Of a DNA stretch of 64,000 nt, positions 1 through 9,888 are shown piece after piece. The notes beneath the pieces were generated by a model that was given only the letters and a program-made list of their open reading frames with translations, was not told where the DNA came from and ran no database searches. Each line of letters starts with the position of its first letter. Position 1 is the stretch's first letter. The stretch spans positions 248,001-312,000 of the forward strand of contig JANQPT010000044.1 in assembly GCA_028285345.1 (NCBI GenBank), given 5' to 3'. Both the position numbers and the translations under genes were made by a program. The DNA comes from Planctomycetales bacterium (GTDB lineage: Bacteria; Planctomycetota; Planctomycetia; Planctomycetales; Planctomycetaceae).

Positions 1-188
1 GCGGTCAGCGACAGCCCGGCGGCGAGGAGCCCGCGAATCAATGAGCCGTGCGCGGCGACGTGATACGCCGCCGTCGCCAACAGCGCCCCGTAGCCGACAG
101 CGACGGCGAGCGCCGTAAGCGCAAACGTTTTCAGCGCAAATCCAACCAACCCGGCGAGGCTGCGAAAAGTGTCCTGGGCGATCGACAT
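1..188 (-). CDS. Partial hypothetical membrane protein (N-terminus)
   Basis: An open frame starts with ATG at 188 and runs leftward off the window edge without a stop, giving at least 62 residues. After a short polar start (MSIAQDTFRSLAG) there is a hydrophobic alanine/leucine-rich stretch at about residues 13-45, followed by an arginine and a second hydrophobic stretch, so one or two membrane helices are likely. No family is recognised. The frame is only supported by being open, by its membrane-protein composition and by the long empty region upstream of its start, so the call is tentative. Confidence 0.4.
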   Translation of the reverse strand, partial: MSIAQDTFRSLAGLVGFALKTFALTALAVAVGYGALLATAAYHVAAHGSLIRGLLAAGLSLT

Positions 189-807
189 AGATGAGCCCTT
201 GCGTGAAAACCAAACCTTGCCACGATCGCCAACTCGAATCGATGCACAGAATCATACCTTGGATTGTCGGATGACGCACGAAATTTAGCGAATCGCTAAG
301 AGTTGCGTGGCGGGACGATTGAATCGGCGGTTACGGTTCACTACACTGCGGACCATGGTGAAACTGCGTTGACTTTAAGTGTTGGCTTCGAGCGGGCAAG
401 ACGCAGTGTCGGGGCGGAACAGCCGTGAAGCGGCAGAATGTGATGCCTGAGTCATGATGGCGCAGGACTCGTCGAGCGGTCACGAAAAGCAGCGGCAGGT
501 GCATCTAAACGTTGTGTTTGTAATGACCGTTACGGTTTGCTTTGAGAGAAGAGGCTAAGAACGGTTCTCGTGGAAACGGCAACGACTGTTGGTCGATTCT
601 GCATTTGTGCATCGAGAGTTTCAGCCGTGGTCAATCCCGGCATTTCCATATCGAGATAAGATCTGCTGCGAGAGGCGCGGGCGGCAGGATTAGCGACGAA
701 TCGGGGTGTGGGAAGCGGTTTGTCGGCAACAGGTCGAGAATCGCCTCGGATGCCGAGGCCGGGCCAAGTTTCGAAGAAGCGGATTGCTTTTAACGGAGTC
801 AAGCAAC
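189..807. other. Gene-poor intergenic region (about 620 bp)
   Basis: This stretch separates two divergently read genes. Open frames here are short, lack ribosome binding sites and have no recognisable product. It must hold the promoters of both flanking genes, but no clear -35/-10 pair could be picked by eye. Confidence 0.4.
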
Positions 808-3024
808 ATGAACAGCTCAAATAATCATTTCCACGGTGTCCGTTCCGGTTCGTGCCGGCACTCTGTTGTTCCGCTCGTCGCCGGAGTCGCACTGCTGGGG
901 CTCTGTGCCTCGGTATCCCTGATTGCCCAGGACGAGAACTCGTCGACAGCGAGTTTTGTCACCGACCAGGTTCCCCAAGACTTACAAGAAGCCCTGGCGC
1001 CGCTGGACAACAACTGGCAGGCGTGGTCAGACAGCGTCTCGGCAGAATTGGCCCAGCTCTATGCCGGCGGGCAGTCCTATGAGGCACTCCGCACTCATCT
1101 TGCGGTGCTCCAGAAGCGGTTAGCGGTCGTCGAAAAGTCATTGGACGACCCCCGCTACCGTTCGATTGAATCGCCGTTGCGCAATCTGCAAGGAAAACTG
1201 GCCCGTCGTTTGGCCGTGCTCGAGGCGGCGCTGAACACGCTGCAGCTTCCGCCCGAAGCTCGTTCCGAGCAATTGGCGGCCGATGCCAAGTCGATCTCGG
1301 CGGCATTGGCGGCGTTGGAAAGTCATTTGAAATCGATCAAGAACGGCGAGAGCTGGCTGGTCTATTTGAAAGCGGACGCACTCAAAACGGCGCTCGCCGG
1401 CAGTGAAGCAGAGATCACACCGGCAGTCGAAGATCTTGAAAAACGTTTGGCGCACGCCGAGCAGGACACTGATGCGGCGGTGCGTGACTTTGTTGCGATT
1501 AATGAGTTCCAGTCGCTTAAGTCGGCCGCGTCGGATTACCTGCTGCTTGCCAAAAACCCCAGTACCACAAACAACGGTCCGGCGACGACGGAACAACTCC
1601 AGGTCTTGATCACAAATCTGGAATCGTATGAGTCGCAACCGAGCACCGCGGCGGCGGAGGCCGTGCGGAAGGCATTCCAGGAACTGCAGTCGGGGACGAT
1701 TGACGGCGGAGCGCTGATCGAAGCCGCACTGCGAACGAACTACTTCAACTACAACATGCGTGTTCTGGCCACAGAAGCGTTCATCAACAAATTTGTCTCG
1801 GAGTCGCGGCAGGAGACCGGCCCGGTTCGCGACTTTATCCTCGGCGCTGATGTCACCGGCTGCCAGACGACGGTGACGGACATTTCATTCGATCTGAAGC
1901 CGGACGCGCACAACGCGCGGTTCGAGATTAAGTTGGCGGGCCGCGTCAATTCCAACACGCAGGGTGTCACACACCAAGCGACGGTCTTCACGCACGGCAC
2001 GCACTTTTTCTGGGCGGAAAAGCCGGTGATCTTCGACGGCGACCTTTTCCACACCGAACGCGCCCGCATCGCCGTCAACGCCAACAACAATACGGTCGGG
2101 GCTCGCACAAAGATCAGCGGAATTCCGCTGCTGGGCGGGCTGGCAGACAGTTTTGCGGTCGGCCAAGCCGAGAAAAAGCGTCCGCAATCTGAAGCCATCG
2201 CCCGTCAACGCGTGAGCAGCCGGGTCATTCCCCGACTCAATGAGGATGTCGACGCCGAATTCGCCAAGGCCAATCTCGATTTGGACGCCAATGTTGATGT
2301 GCCGTTACGGGAGTTGGGGATTTTCCCTGACGCGATGTCCTTCAGGACGACAGAGGACGAATTGAGCGTTGCCACCCGCGTGATGGGTAGCGGCGAACTT
2401 GGTGCGGGCACGCCCTACGGCGTCACCGCCCCCAAGGACGGCGCACTCGTTCAAGTGCATGAGTCCTGGATGAACAACAGCATCGACCGCATGGAGCTCG
2501 CCGCCAAGACGATGAGCGAAGATGACCTCAAACTTCTGTTTGAGAACCGCCTCAAGAAGCTGCTGGGTGAGGACTTCAAACTGCCCGAGGGCGAAGTCGC
2601 TTCCGACTACGAAGAGGAAGAGGACGACAGCGGACCGGCCGTGCTGGTATTCGCAGATCACGACCCGATTCGGATTCACGTCGCCGACAACTTGTTGATC
2701 ATTCGTCTGATGGCCGGCGTCCAGCGGGAAGACGACGAAGACATTCCCACGCAGGAAATCACGATCTCTCTCAAGTTCAATCTGGAGGGCGATAAGATCC
2801 GCGTGGAACGCGAAGGGGGAATTCGAGTCGCCCCTGCGGAGAAAGCTGCGAGTGCGCTGAAACAGATCACGTTCGCAGGCGTGATCAAGAGCATCTTTCA
2901 ACGGGCCACGCCGCCGCGTTTGGTCGATCGGAAGCGCGACGTCACCTATCAGAACCGAAAGGTGACTCTCAATATCGCCGATGTGCAGGCCCAGGACGGG
3001 TGGCTGCGAATCAGCCTTGACTAG
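808..3024 (+). CDS. Secreted protein of unknown function
   Basis: This is a 738-residue protein. The ATG at 808 was preferred over the upstream GTG at 706 because it places a classic signal peptide at the N-terminus: a basic start, then a hydrophobic core VVPLVAGVALLGLCASVSLIA ending near residue 36. Residues 50-330 are rich in Ala, Leu, Glu and Gln and probably helical. The second half looks like beta-rich repeats, with an acidic stretch (EEEEDD) at about residues 600-607. No catalytic motif is visible and no named domain is recognised. It is probably a periplasmic or surface protein typical of Planctomycetes. It stands alone, with more than 360 bases before the next gene. Confidence 0.8.
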   Translation: MNSSNNHFHGVRSGSCRHSVVPLVAGVALLGLCASVSLIAQDENSSTASFVTDQVPQDLQEALAPLDNNWQAWSDSVSAELAQLYAGGQSYEALRTHLAVLQKRLAVVEKSLDDPRYRSIESPLRNLQGKLARRLAVLEAALNTLQLPPEARSEQLAADAKSISAALAALESHLKSIKNGESWLVYLKADALKTALAGSEAEITPAVEDLEKRLAHAEQDTDAAVRDFVAINEFQSLKSAASDYLLLAKNPSTTNNGPATTEQLQVLITNLESYESQPSTAAAEAVRKAFQELQSGTIDGGALIEAALRTNYFNYNMRVLATEAFINKFVSESRQETGPVRDFILGADVTGCQTTVTDISFDLKPDAHNARFEIKLAGRVNSNTQGVTHQATVFTHGTHFFWAEKPVIFDGDLFHTERARIAVNANNNTVGARTKISGIPLLGGLADSFAVGQAEKKRPQSEAIARQRVSSRVIPRLNEDVDAEFAKANLDLDANVDVPLRELGIFPDAMSFRTTEDELSVATRVMGSGELGAGTPYGVTAPKDGALVQVHESWMNNSIDRMELAAKTMSEDDLKLLFENRLKKLLGEDFKLPEGEVASDYEEEEDDSGPAVLVFADHDPIRIHVADNLLIIRLMAGVQREDDEDIPTQEITISLKFNLEGDKIRVEREGGIRVAPAEKAASALKQITFAGVIKSIFQRATPPRLVDRKRDVTYQNRKVTLNIADVQAQDGWLRISLD

Positions 3025-3429
3025 GCGGGAGGTTTGAGGCGGTAGGCTTGAGGGATGGCTGTTGGGCGTGTTTCCTGCAGCTTAACGCCTCTCGCCTAAG
3101 ATGACCGCCGGTTAGCGGTCGGGTGGCATGCTCTCACGGCACGAAGTGACGGGTGAGCATGCGGTCGGGAAATCGCGTGCGGCATGGTCACCCGCCGTTC
3201 GGCGTGAGATCATGGCACCCAGTAAGATACAGCTGCCGATGCGCTGTCGATTCGACAAATTTCTTGCGACGCGCTCAATCTCGCCATCTCGCGTCGCCGA
3301 TAGAATGAGAGACGTGGTTTCAGAGGTGTGACCGACGGGTACGACTCTTGAGATGCGATCGACATCTCAATACCTACATCACTTTTGAATCTCGGCACAG
3401 ACGATCATCTCTCCATTTCTCAGTCCGCG
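3025..3429. repeat. Intergenic region with palindromic elements
   Basis: No gene is seen. The region contains hairpins: GACCGCCGGTTAGCGGTC at about 3102-3120 and an inverted pair GCATGCTC / GAGCATGC at about 3126-3161, followed by a related GC-rich palindrome. The start (about 3028-3060) resembles sequence after the sialidase-like gene near 23070 (a run with AGGCTTGAGG), suggesting a dispersed repeat. Confidence 0.4.
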
Positions 3430-4359
3430 ATGTTTATGGATTGTCCCGCCAATTCCTCGACCAGAGAGCAGGCTGCGCGATCTGCAGATGAGCGCCCGCT
3501 TTCCGAACCGGCATCCTTTCCGGAAGACTATGAAGCTCTCTCCTATGCGGGTGGCGGCGCGCTGTCGGAGATTTGGAGAGCGCGTCCACGACGAGGCGGC
3601 GCCGAGGTCGCACTGAAACTGTTGCGCCCGGATTGGGTGGATTATCCTGTCGCCCGCGCTTTGCTGGAGAATGAAGCCGAAGTCGGCCAAGCGGTCGAGG
3701 GACGGTATGTGATCCACGTCCTCAGCGCAGAGCTTGATCACGATTGTCCCTATGTGGTCATGCCTTGGCTGCAGGGTGCGTCGTTGGAGCAGCAAATCTC
3801 GGGCTTGTCGCGACTGTCGTACTTGGAGAGCCTCTGGATGGTCCGGCAATGTGCGGAGGGCTTGGAGGAGCTGCGTCAGGCGGGGTTTTCCCACGGAGAC
3901 GTCAAACCCTCGAATCTGATGCTGGCCGCAGACGGTAGTTTGACGCTGATCGATTTGGGGTTTGCACGCCGGCTGCGTAAATCGGACGGGGAACTCAGTC
4001 CTTCAATGGACGTCTTAACCGGCACGCCGGAGTACCTGGCCCCGGAAGCACTCTCCACAGGTTGGCAAGGGGGAGTCGCCCGCGACGTCTACAGTCTGGG
4101 GGTCACGCTGTACCGGCTGCTGACGGGACGATTGCCGTTTCAAGACGACGCTCCCGACGAACTGCTGCGTAACAAACTCGGTGCGACACCGCCCAGTGTA
4201 CGCCAACTGGCGCCGGAGATCCCTCGCGAGTTGGATCAGCTTGTCGGTGAAATGCTGGCGAAGCAGCCGATCCGGCGACCACAGTCGCTACAGCGCTTAA
4301 TCCGGCGGCTGGTGGAATTGGAATTGGAGGCGCTGCGGCACTGCGAAGCCGCCGCCTGA
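3430..4359 (+). CDS. Serine/threonine protein kinase (cytoplasmic, Pkn-type)
   Basis: This 309-residue eukaryotic-type protein kinase has nearly all core motifs: a glycine-rich loop (AGGGALSEIWRA), the ATP lysine K63 in VALKLL, a helix-C glutamate (LENEAEV), the catalytic loop HGDVKPSNLM with D157, a DLG in place of DFG (D175), and GTPEYLAPE in the activation segment. The HRD arginine is replaced by glycine, so it is a non-RD kinase whose activity may not depend on activation-loop phosphorylation. There is no transmembrane segment or sensor domain; the kinase domain ends almost at the C-terminus. An in-frame TTG at 3385 would add 15 residues; ATG at 3430 was chosen as the more usual start. 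Substrate unknown. Confidence 0.88.
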   Translation: MFMDCPANSSTREQAARSADERPLSEPASFPEDYEALSYAGGGALSEIWRARPRRGGAEVALKLLRPDWVDYPVARALLENEAEVGQAVEGRYVIHVLSAELDHDCPYVVMPWLQGASLEQQISGLSRLSYLESLWMVRQCAEGLEELRQAGFSHGDVKPSNLMLAADGSLTLIDLGFARRLRKSDGELSPSMDVLTGTPEYLAPEALSTGWQGGVARDVYSLGVTLYRLLTGRLPFQDDAPDELLRNKLGATPPSVRQLAPEIPRELDQLVGEMLAKQPIRRPQSLQRLIRRLVELELEALRHCEAAA

Positions 4360-4390
4360 CCGACTAGTCGTTGGACAATCGTCTGCGAAG

Positions 4391-5338
4391 TTAACGGGTT
4401 CCGGCATTGCGGCTGTCGGAGCCGAGCAAGTCGATCGTCATCGTCGCTTCCAGGCCGGCCCGCATCAAGTTGTCGACGTTTTCCACTTCCGCCCAAATTA
4501 ATACGGCTTCCTCGATGGGAGTCACCTCCTCCGAGATTGACTTGACCCGTCCGCGAAATGTCCGCTTGGCGGCTTCCAGCGAGCCATCGGCCAGGTTCAA
4601 CTGCACGGTGACCGGATCGCCCTTCTTGACGCGAATGGCGTCGACGTAGGGTAGATACCCTTCGACGCGCATGCGATTGGTGCTGGTGACTTGCAGAATC
4701 GTGTCCCCCACCTGCACCGCTTCGCCCTTCGATTTGAGCACTTTGGTGACCACACCGTCAAAAGGAGCGGTAATCGAGAATTCGTCGAGGACCGCTTCGG
4801 CCTGTTCCGCTTTGACCTTGTTCACTTTGAACTGCCATTCCGCCTGTTCAATTTGCAGTTTGGCTTTCTCGGCCGCCAAGAGCTTCTCCTGGAGATCAAT
4901 CTCCGAGAAGGCTTGCTTGACCCGCTTGTTCGCGTCGATCGACTTGTTGTAGTCCATTTTTGCAAACCGGAAGTTTTCCTTCGCGTAACGAATCTCAATA
5001 TCGTTTTCCGCCTGCGCCTTCGCGGTTCTGAGTTCGGCCTGTGCCACGGCGTCCTTGAGGCCGGCGATTTTTTGGTCAGCGCGGACTTCGTCGCCTTCGC
5101 TCGGTTCGACAAAGTCCAAAATCCCTGCGCGGGCCGCCGCCAATTCGACTTGGTCGATGATTTTGATTTCCGCGCGGAGGATCTTCAAATTGGTTTTTGC
5201 AGGCGCTTTATTTTTCGCAGCCCGCGTGCCGGCTTTGGGTTTGTCCTGTCCGACGACCGAGATCGGCCGATCGGCCTGGAATCCGACGAAGAGCAGAACC
5301 GCAGTCAGCAACAGGACTCGTTGGAGGTGGTGTGACAT
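4391..5338 (-). CDS. HlyD-family periplasmic adaptor (membrane fusion protein)
   Basis: This 315-residue protein begins at ATG 5338, which gives a clean hydrophobic signal (LQRVLLLTAVLLFVGF); the open frame continues upstream to 5440 but that extension has no signal. It shows the adaptor order: a first lipoyl-like half (GILDFVEPSEGDEVRAD), a coiled-coil hairpin at about residues 105-190, a second lipoyl half (APFDGVVTKVLKSKGEAV), then a beta-barrel region. Family members link inner-membrane transporters to outer-membrane channels. No transporter or channel gene lies beside it, so the partner is unknown. It converges on the kinase gene with only 31 bases between the stops. Confidence 0.85.
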   Translation of the reverse strand: MSHHLQRVLLLTAVLLFVGFQADRPISVVGQDKPKAGTRAAKNKAPAKTNLKILRAEIKIIDQVELAAARAGILDFVEPSEGDEVRADQKIAGLKDAVAQAELRTAKAQAENDIEIRYAKENFRFAKMDYNKSIDANKRVKQAFSEIDLQEKLLAAEKAKLQIEQAEWQFKVNKVKAEQAEAVLDEFSITAPFDGVVTKVLKSKGEAVQVGDTILQVTSTNRMRVEGYLPYVDAIRVKKGDPVTVQLNLADGSLEAAKRTFRGRVKSISEEVTPIEEAVLIWAEVENVDNLMRAGLEATMTIDLLGSDSRNAGTR

Positions 5339-5731
5339 TATTTTTCTCCGTCGGAAGAACTGCGCGGCCAACAGTCCGTTTGGTCTTGTGACGTTGTCGC
5401 CGGCTAGTGTGCGGCGATTGTACACCATCGACGTTCCCATCCCGGACGGGGCGGAAGCGGCGTTAACATCGGCAGCATACTCCTGTAGCCCTGCCGGTTC
5501 AATTTGGACGGCGAATTCGTCGTCGACTCATTTCCGGGCGGGCATAGCCGGCGGCATGCCGATTAGGCCGTACGGTATGAGATAGCGTAGCGGGGGAACA
5601 GCCCACTGGCAACATTTTCTCCGTCGGCGGTGAGGATCTCCGGCCAAGAGATGCTGGTCCAGGGATTCGTGACCGGGTGCGCCAATTGTGCGGATTGAAT
5701 CGCCCGCATCGACTTTCACGCAGGGGCGGAG
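5339..5731. other. Intergenic region, no gene seen
   Basis: About 390 bases lie between two leftward genes. Short open frames occur on both strands but none has a ribosome binding site or recognisable product. No repeat was recognised. Confidence 0.35.
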
Positions 5732-7177
5732 CTACGCCGCCGGCTGAACCGCCGGGGCACCGCCTTCCTTCTCGCCAAGCTGCTTTAACAGGTCGCGGAT
5801 CACCGCCTCGGCCTGAGCCTTTTCCTGGTTCCAGCGGTCCTGTGCGTCCCGCCAGGTCTCCTCGCGAGTTGTGAGCGTTTGCTCCATCTCGTGCACCGCC
5901 TGCTCGCGCTGTTGCAGCTGTTCTGTTCGCTCGGTGACCCATTCGGCCAGAGCCTGACGCTCGTCGCGAAACTCGTCACGCTGCTTTTGGTATTGGGTTT
6001 GCGCCCGCTCAAGTTCCTGCCGGTGCTGAATGATGTCGTCTCGGGACTGTTTGTAGTGGTCCGATAGCGCTGCTTGGGCTTCGTCGACGCGCTGTTTAGC
6101 GACATCCGGTCCGGTCGACTGGGCGAGTTGCGCCCAGGCTTCCTCAACCGCAAGTCGCATCTCGAGCGTTTTGCGGTGGGTGTCTTCGAGTTCCGCCCGC
6201 AAGCGGTCCAGACGCAACCGGCGTGCCTCCAGATTCTCCGCATGCAGTTTGAGCATGTTCTGCTGCCGCTTCAATTCGGCCTGCTGCGTCTCCGATTCTT
6301 GCGCCCAAACTTGGCGCTCGTTCAGCAGCCGTTCGCGATCAGCATCGATCTGGTGCTGATTCGCCAGGCGAATCTTTTCGATCACTTGCCGCTCGCGGGC
6401 CAGCGATTGCTCCTGCTGCTCCAGCAAACCGCGGAACCGTTCGCCCTGTTGGCGTTGTCGCCGGAAGCCTTCCGTGGATTGCTGGCGCTGTTGGGCCGCG
6501 CGTTGCTGGTCTTTGCGGAACTGCTCCTGCTCGCTTTCCAGTTCGTGCCGGGCTTTCTTCAGGTGCTCTTCCTGAAACCGGATGCGGTTCTCCAGCAACG
6601 ATTGCTCGCGTTGCAGGTCGGCCTCCTGTTTTTCTCGCAGCGCGTCGAGTTCGCCGCGATCGCGCTCAAGTTCCTGCCGCTGCCGCTGAAGTTCCTGTTC
6701 CAGCAGGGCGCATTGTTTGAGGCGTTCGGTGCAGTCGGCTTCTTTTTGCTGCAGCCGGCTGTCGCGCTCTTCGGCGGCCTCTTCGAACTGGCTGACCCAC
6801 AGTCGAACGCTCCGCCGTTCTTGATCCAGCAGAGCCAATTGCCCGTTGAGCCGCTGTTCGCGTCGATCCAGCTCGGCGTACTGTGTGCTGAGGTGTTCGG
6901 CGATTTGGCTGGCCTGAAGCAAGACTCGCTCACCGCCGATATCGTGCGACTTGCTCACGGTCGACTGCGGTGTGGTCGATGTCGAATCTACAGCCAAGCC
7001 GCCGGACTCGAGGTGGGGGGCAATCGACTCGCGCTCCGGTGGTCCGGCGTCAACTGACGATGGTTCCGTCACGGGAAGATGAGCGCGATCCAACCGGTGT
7101 TGTCCGGTTCGTTCCACGGGTTCCGACGCGGGCGCTGGGCTGGAGGGCGTCGAACTGGATTTAACGATTTCGCTCAT
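5732..7177 (-). CDS. Long coiled-coil protein of unknown function
   Basis: This 481-residue protein has a Ser/Pro/Thr-rich disordered N-terminus (about residues 1-80) followed by an almost unbroken Gln/Glu/Arg/Leu-rich coiled coil from about residue 85 to 455, with repeated patterns such as LERDRGELDALREKQE. There is no signal peptide or membrane segment, so it should be cytoplasmic and rod-shaped, possibly a structural or scaffolding protein. The C-terminus ends in a short non-coiled tail. The strong coding bias produces a long hydrophobic antisense frame that is not a gene. No specific family is recognised. Confidence 0.78.
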   Translation of the reverse strand: MSEIVKSSSTPSSPAPASEPVERTGQHRLDRAHLPVTEPSSVDAGPPERESIAPHLESGGLAVDSTSTTPQSTVSKSHDIGGERVLLQASQIAEHLSTQYAELDRREQRLNGQLALLDQERRSVRLWVSQFEEAAEERDSRLQQKEADCTERLKQCALLEQELQRQRQELERDRGELDALREKQEADLQREQSLLENRIRFQEEHLKKARHELESEQEQFRKDQQRAAQQRQQSTEGFRRQRQQGERFRGLLEQQEQSLARERQVIEKIRLANQHQIDADRERLLNERQVWAQESETQQAELKRQQNMLKLHAENLEARRLRLDRLRAELEDTHRKTLEMRLAVEEAWAQLAQSTGPDVAKQRVDEAQAALSDHYKQSRDDIIQHRQELERAQTQYQKQRDEFRDERQALAEWVTERTEQLQQREQAVHEMEQTLTTREETWRDAQDRWNQEKAQAEAVIRDLLKQLGEKEGGAPAVQPAA

Positions 7178-7297
7178 CTGCGGGAATCCTTTCCCTGGAG
7201 CTGCACGAGAAAACGGTGAGTCGTGCCGAGGTTTGCGATTGTCGGCGAATTAATAGGGAGTCCGGAGCAGACGAATCACGTTGCGATCACAGGATGC

Positions 7298-7627
7298 TCA
7301 GCCGAGTTGAGCATCCAACACGGCGGAGAATTTCTCTTTGTTGGCCACGCCCACAACCTTGTCGACGACCTCTCCTCCCTTGAATAGCAACACCGTGGGA
7401 ATGCCCTGAATGTTGTAGTTCATCGGGGTTTGCTGGTTGTCGTCCGTGTTCATTTTGCCGATCTTGACCCGGCCGGCGAAGTCGTTTGCCAACTCGTCGA
7501 TTGTCGGCGCGATCATTTTGCACGGACCACACCAAGGCGCCCAAAAGTCGACCAACACGGGCACGTCTGCATCGAGGACTTCCGACTGGAAATTCTCATC
7601 GTTGAATTCTAAAACATTCTCTGCCAT
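7298..7627 (-). CDS. trxA: Thioredoxin
   Basis: This 109-residue protein is a standard thioredoxin with the active site WCGPC at about residues 31-35, the buried aspartate region VLVDFWA, the cis-proline loop GIPTVLLF and the C-terminal FSAVLDAQL helix. It reduces disulfides of cytoplasmic proteins using electrons from thioredoxin reductase. The ATG at 7627 was chosen because it gives the family's usual length; the frame extends 14 codons upstream without homology. It stands alone, followed on the left by the coiled-coil gene. Confidence 0.96.
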   Translation of the reverse strand: MAENVLEFNDENFQSEVLDADVPVLVDFWAPWCGPCKMIAPTIDELANDFAGRVKIGKMNTDDNQQTPMNYNIQGIPTVLLFKGGEVVDKVVGVANKEKFSAVLDAQLG

Positions 7628-7917
7628 CGGGGCGTCCTCTAGAGTCCGTTGTATCGGGGGAACTAACAACTTCGCGGAACCGCAGGTGACGCAGAGGGTG
7701 GACGTTCAGATTGGATTTCGACACGGGAGCGCCTCGGCCAACCCCACTGCGCAACTTCACTCTGGAATTTCGGGATCATATTTCAAAAGTAGCGCGAATT
7801 ATAGGTAAACCCGGTTTTGTGTCAACGGCCTCTCGCCGTGCGGTTCGTGGAGGATACTCGACACGATTGTCAAAAACTGAGACACTTGTATAGTACGCCA
7901 AACGCGAAAAGGCGATC

Positions 7918-8766
7918 ATGCGAGCCGCTATCTCAATTCTATTTGCGCTATTGTGCGTCGTGGTGTCGCAGGGCATCAGCGGGTCGCAGACGATACATCT
8001 CGCCGCCGCGCCGCAGGCGACGCCTGAGGAGCCCGAGACGCAATTCGCGGCAAACGCCCTAGACGGAGTGCAGGACCGTACGCGGGGAATCCGTGGCCAG
8101 GAACGCGATGCCTACTTTCGGCTGTTGGATCATGCGGACCGCGTTTCGCTCGATCGCCAGCGAAAAGCCGCACGGAGTAACATCGCAAGATTTCAGCATC
8201 AATTTGAGACAGAACAGCGCGAGGCGCTGAAGCAAGACCCCAGCCGGACGCGGTACCGCTACTCGCTTTATCCCGAGTTGCTGAGGATTCCCGAAGAATA
8301 CCGAGGCAAGTCGATCACATTGCGGGGACGTGTTCGCAGGCTGGAGGAGATGCCGCTTGCGGATGGCGAACAGGATCGTGGGACGGCCTACCAAGCGTAC
8401 CTGTTCACGGACGATTCGCGGACACATCCCTACATCATCGTTTGCCGTCATGTGCCGCCGGAAATGCCGCGCGGTGGCGACATCCTGGAAGAAGTCGAGG
8501 TCACCGGATATTTCTTCAAGATTTACGCCTATGACGCGCAGGACACCTCGCGCGTCGCCCCGCTGTTTATCGCCCAGCGGATTGAGTGGTTTCCCAGGCA
8601 GGCGCCGCAGCCGATCATATCTCCCATTCTGGGCGCGATCGTAGCGGCTGTCGCGCTGTTAATCATTATCACGCTGCTGTGGAAAATCTCCCGCAAAGAC
8701 CGCCGTATCCGCGAGCAGCGGCTCGATCAAATGGCGGACGAAGCGGAGCCATTTTCGTCGTCGTGA
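7918..8766 (+). CDS. Membrane-anchored protein of unknown function
   Basis: This 282-residue protein has an N-terminal signal or anchor (MRAAISILFALLCVVVSQG), an extracytoplasmic region of about 200 residues, and one C-terminal transmembrane helix at about residues 240-262 (AIVAAVALLIIITLLW) followed by a short basic cytoplasmic tail. The central part contains short beta-like stretches (GKSITLRGRVRRLEE, EEVEVTGYFFKIYAYD) resembling an OB-like barrel, but no named family is recognised. The layout (signal, soluble domain, C-terminal helix) suggests a periplasmic domain tethered to the inner membrane. Confidence 0.75.
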   Translation: MRAAISILFALLCVVVSQGISGSQTIHLAAAPQATPEEPETQFAANALDGVQDRTRGIRGQERDAYFRLLDHADRVSLDRQRKAARSNIARFQHQFETEQREALKQDPSRTRYRYSLYPELLRIPEEYRGKSITLRGRVRRLEEMPLADGEQDRGTAYQAYLFTDDSRTHPYIIVCRHVPPEMPRGGDILEEVEVTGYFFKIYAYDAQDTSRVAPLFIAQRIEWFPRQAPQPIISPILGAIVAAVALLIIITLLWKISRKDRRIREQRLDQMADEAEPFSSS

Positions 8767-9105
8767 TCGCCCAAGCAGACTTTCACGGAGACTAAAACGA
8801 ACGAAGGTTTAAGCTTAAGCCACAGATTCGCACGGCGCGGCCGAGCCGCAACCAAAGCCTAAAAAGATTCTTGCCACGAATCGCACGAATTCACACGAAT
8901 GATCCGCCCGTTTTCGTGAAGATTCGTGCGATTCGTGGCTAGGAAAATCTTTATGAATCCCAAGCCGACCGCTTGCGGTCGCGAGCGACGTACCCCGCCA
9001 AATCACGTACCATCACCACGACCCGCTGCAAACTGCGTCGTTTTAGATCAACAAGTGTTTTCGAAACCAATATCACTTTGAAGCGTTAGCATCGCGAGAA
9101 CTGCT
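8767..9105. repeat. Intergenic region with a palindromic repeat
   Basis: No gene is seen. An imperfect inverted repeat spans about 8864-8950: AGATTCTTGCCACGAATCGC on the left is mirrored by GCGATTCGTGGCTAGGAA on the right, so the RNA or single strand would fold into a long hairpin. At about 8958-8990 a short CGACCGCTTGCGGTCG hairpin resembles the repeat at 14970-15085. Confidence 0.6.
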
Positions 9106-9759
9106 GTGCCCCCGATTCGCCCCCTCTCTGAGCCGCTCACTCGTCCGATTCGACTTGCCGTGCTAATCTCCGGCGGGGGCACAACTCTGTTGAACCTCGC
9201 GGAGACGATTCAGGGCGGCGATCTTGATGCGGAGATTCCGTTGGTGATTGCCAGCCGCGCGAATTGCGCGGGAGTCGAGAGGGCGACAACTGCAGGATTT
9301 CGCTGCGAGGTGGTCTCGCCGAAGGCATTCGCCACAACCGCTGAATTCAGCCGAGCGGTCTTCGATCTGGTCCGCGAGGCACGGGTCGATCTGGTGGTGC
9401 TGGGCGGCTTCTTAAGTCGGTTGGAGATTCCGCAGGATTATCAATTGCGGGTGATGAACATTCATCCCGCTTTGATCCCCGCATTTTGCGGCCAGGGGTT
9501 TTACGGCGAAAAAGTGCATAATTCCGTTCTCGAACGGGGTGCCAAGATTAGCGGCTGCACCGTGCACTTCTCCGACAATATCTACGACAACGGGCCGATC
9601 ATTCTGCAGCGAACGGTACCGGTCCTCGACGACGACACGCCCGCTTCGCTCGCGGAGAGAGTGTTTGCCGAGGAGTGTCGGGCGTATCCCGAGGCAATTC
9701 GCCTATTTGCGGCCGGCCGACTGGAAGTCGACGGGCGACGCGTACGGATCCGCGATTGA
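9106..9759 (+). CDS. purN: Phosphoribosylglycinamide formyltransferase
   Basis: This 217-residue protein transfers a formyl group from 10-formyltetrahydrofolate to GAR in purine synthesis. It carries the N-terminal phosphate loop SGGGTTLLNL, the catalytic-region motif MNIHPALIPAF (Asn and His of the active site) and VHFSDNIYDNGPII, whose Asp matches the family's catalytic aspartate. The GTG at 9106 starts the frame. Compared with typical enzymes, the usual D-x-G-P element is DNGP and the PG after LLPAF is CG, so it is somewhat divergent. It stands just upstream of the BMC regulator but is probably an independent housekeeping gene. Confidence 0.9.
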   Translation: MPPIRPLSEPLTRPIRLAVLISGGGTTLLNLAETIQGGDLDAEIPLVIASRANCAGVERATTAGFRCEVVSPKAFATTAEFSRAVFDLVREARVDLVVLGGFLSRLEIPQDYQLRVMNIHPALIPAFCGQGFYGEKVHNSVLERGAKISGCTVHFSDNIYDNGPIILQRTVPVLDDDTPASLAERVFAEECRAYPEAIRLFAAGRLEVDGRRVRIRD

Positions 9760-9888
9760 TCGATCGACGCCGCTCGACAATCACGCTTGAACCTCTGATG
9801 TACGGCTCCACTCGCCGTCGTGTGGCACCACGCGCCTCTGGTCGCCGCGTTTTCAGCTAGAATTGTTCTAATCACTACGCTTCACGAA

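Noticed and set aside
6074-7057. Long plus-strand open frame rich in Leu and Phe (327 codons)
   Set aside because: It is the antisense of the Gln/Glu/Arg-rich coiled-coil gene; the composition is the mirror of that coil and there is no ribosome binding site.
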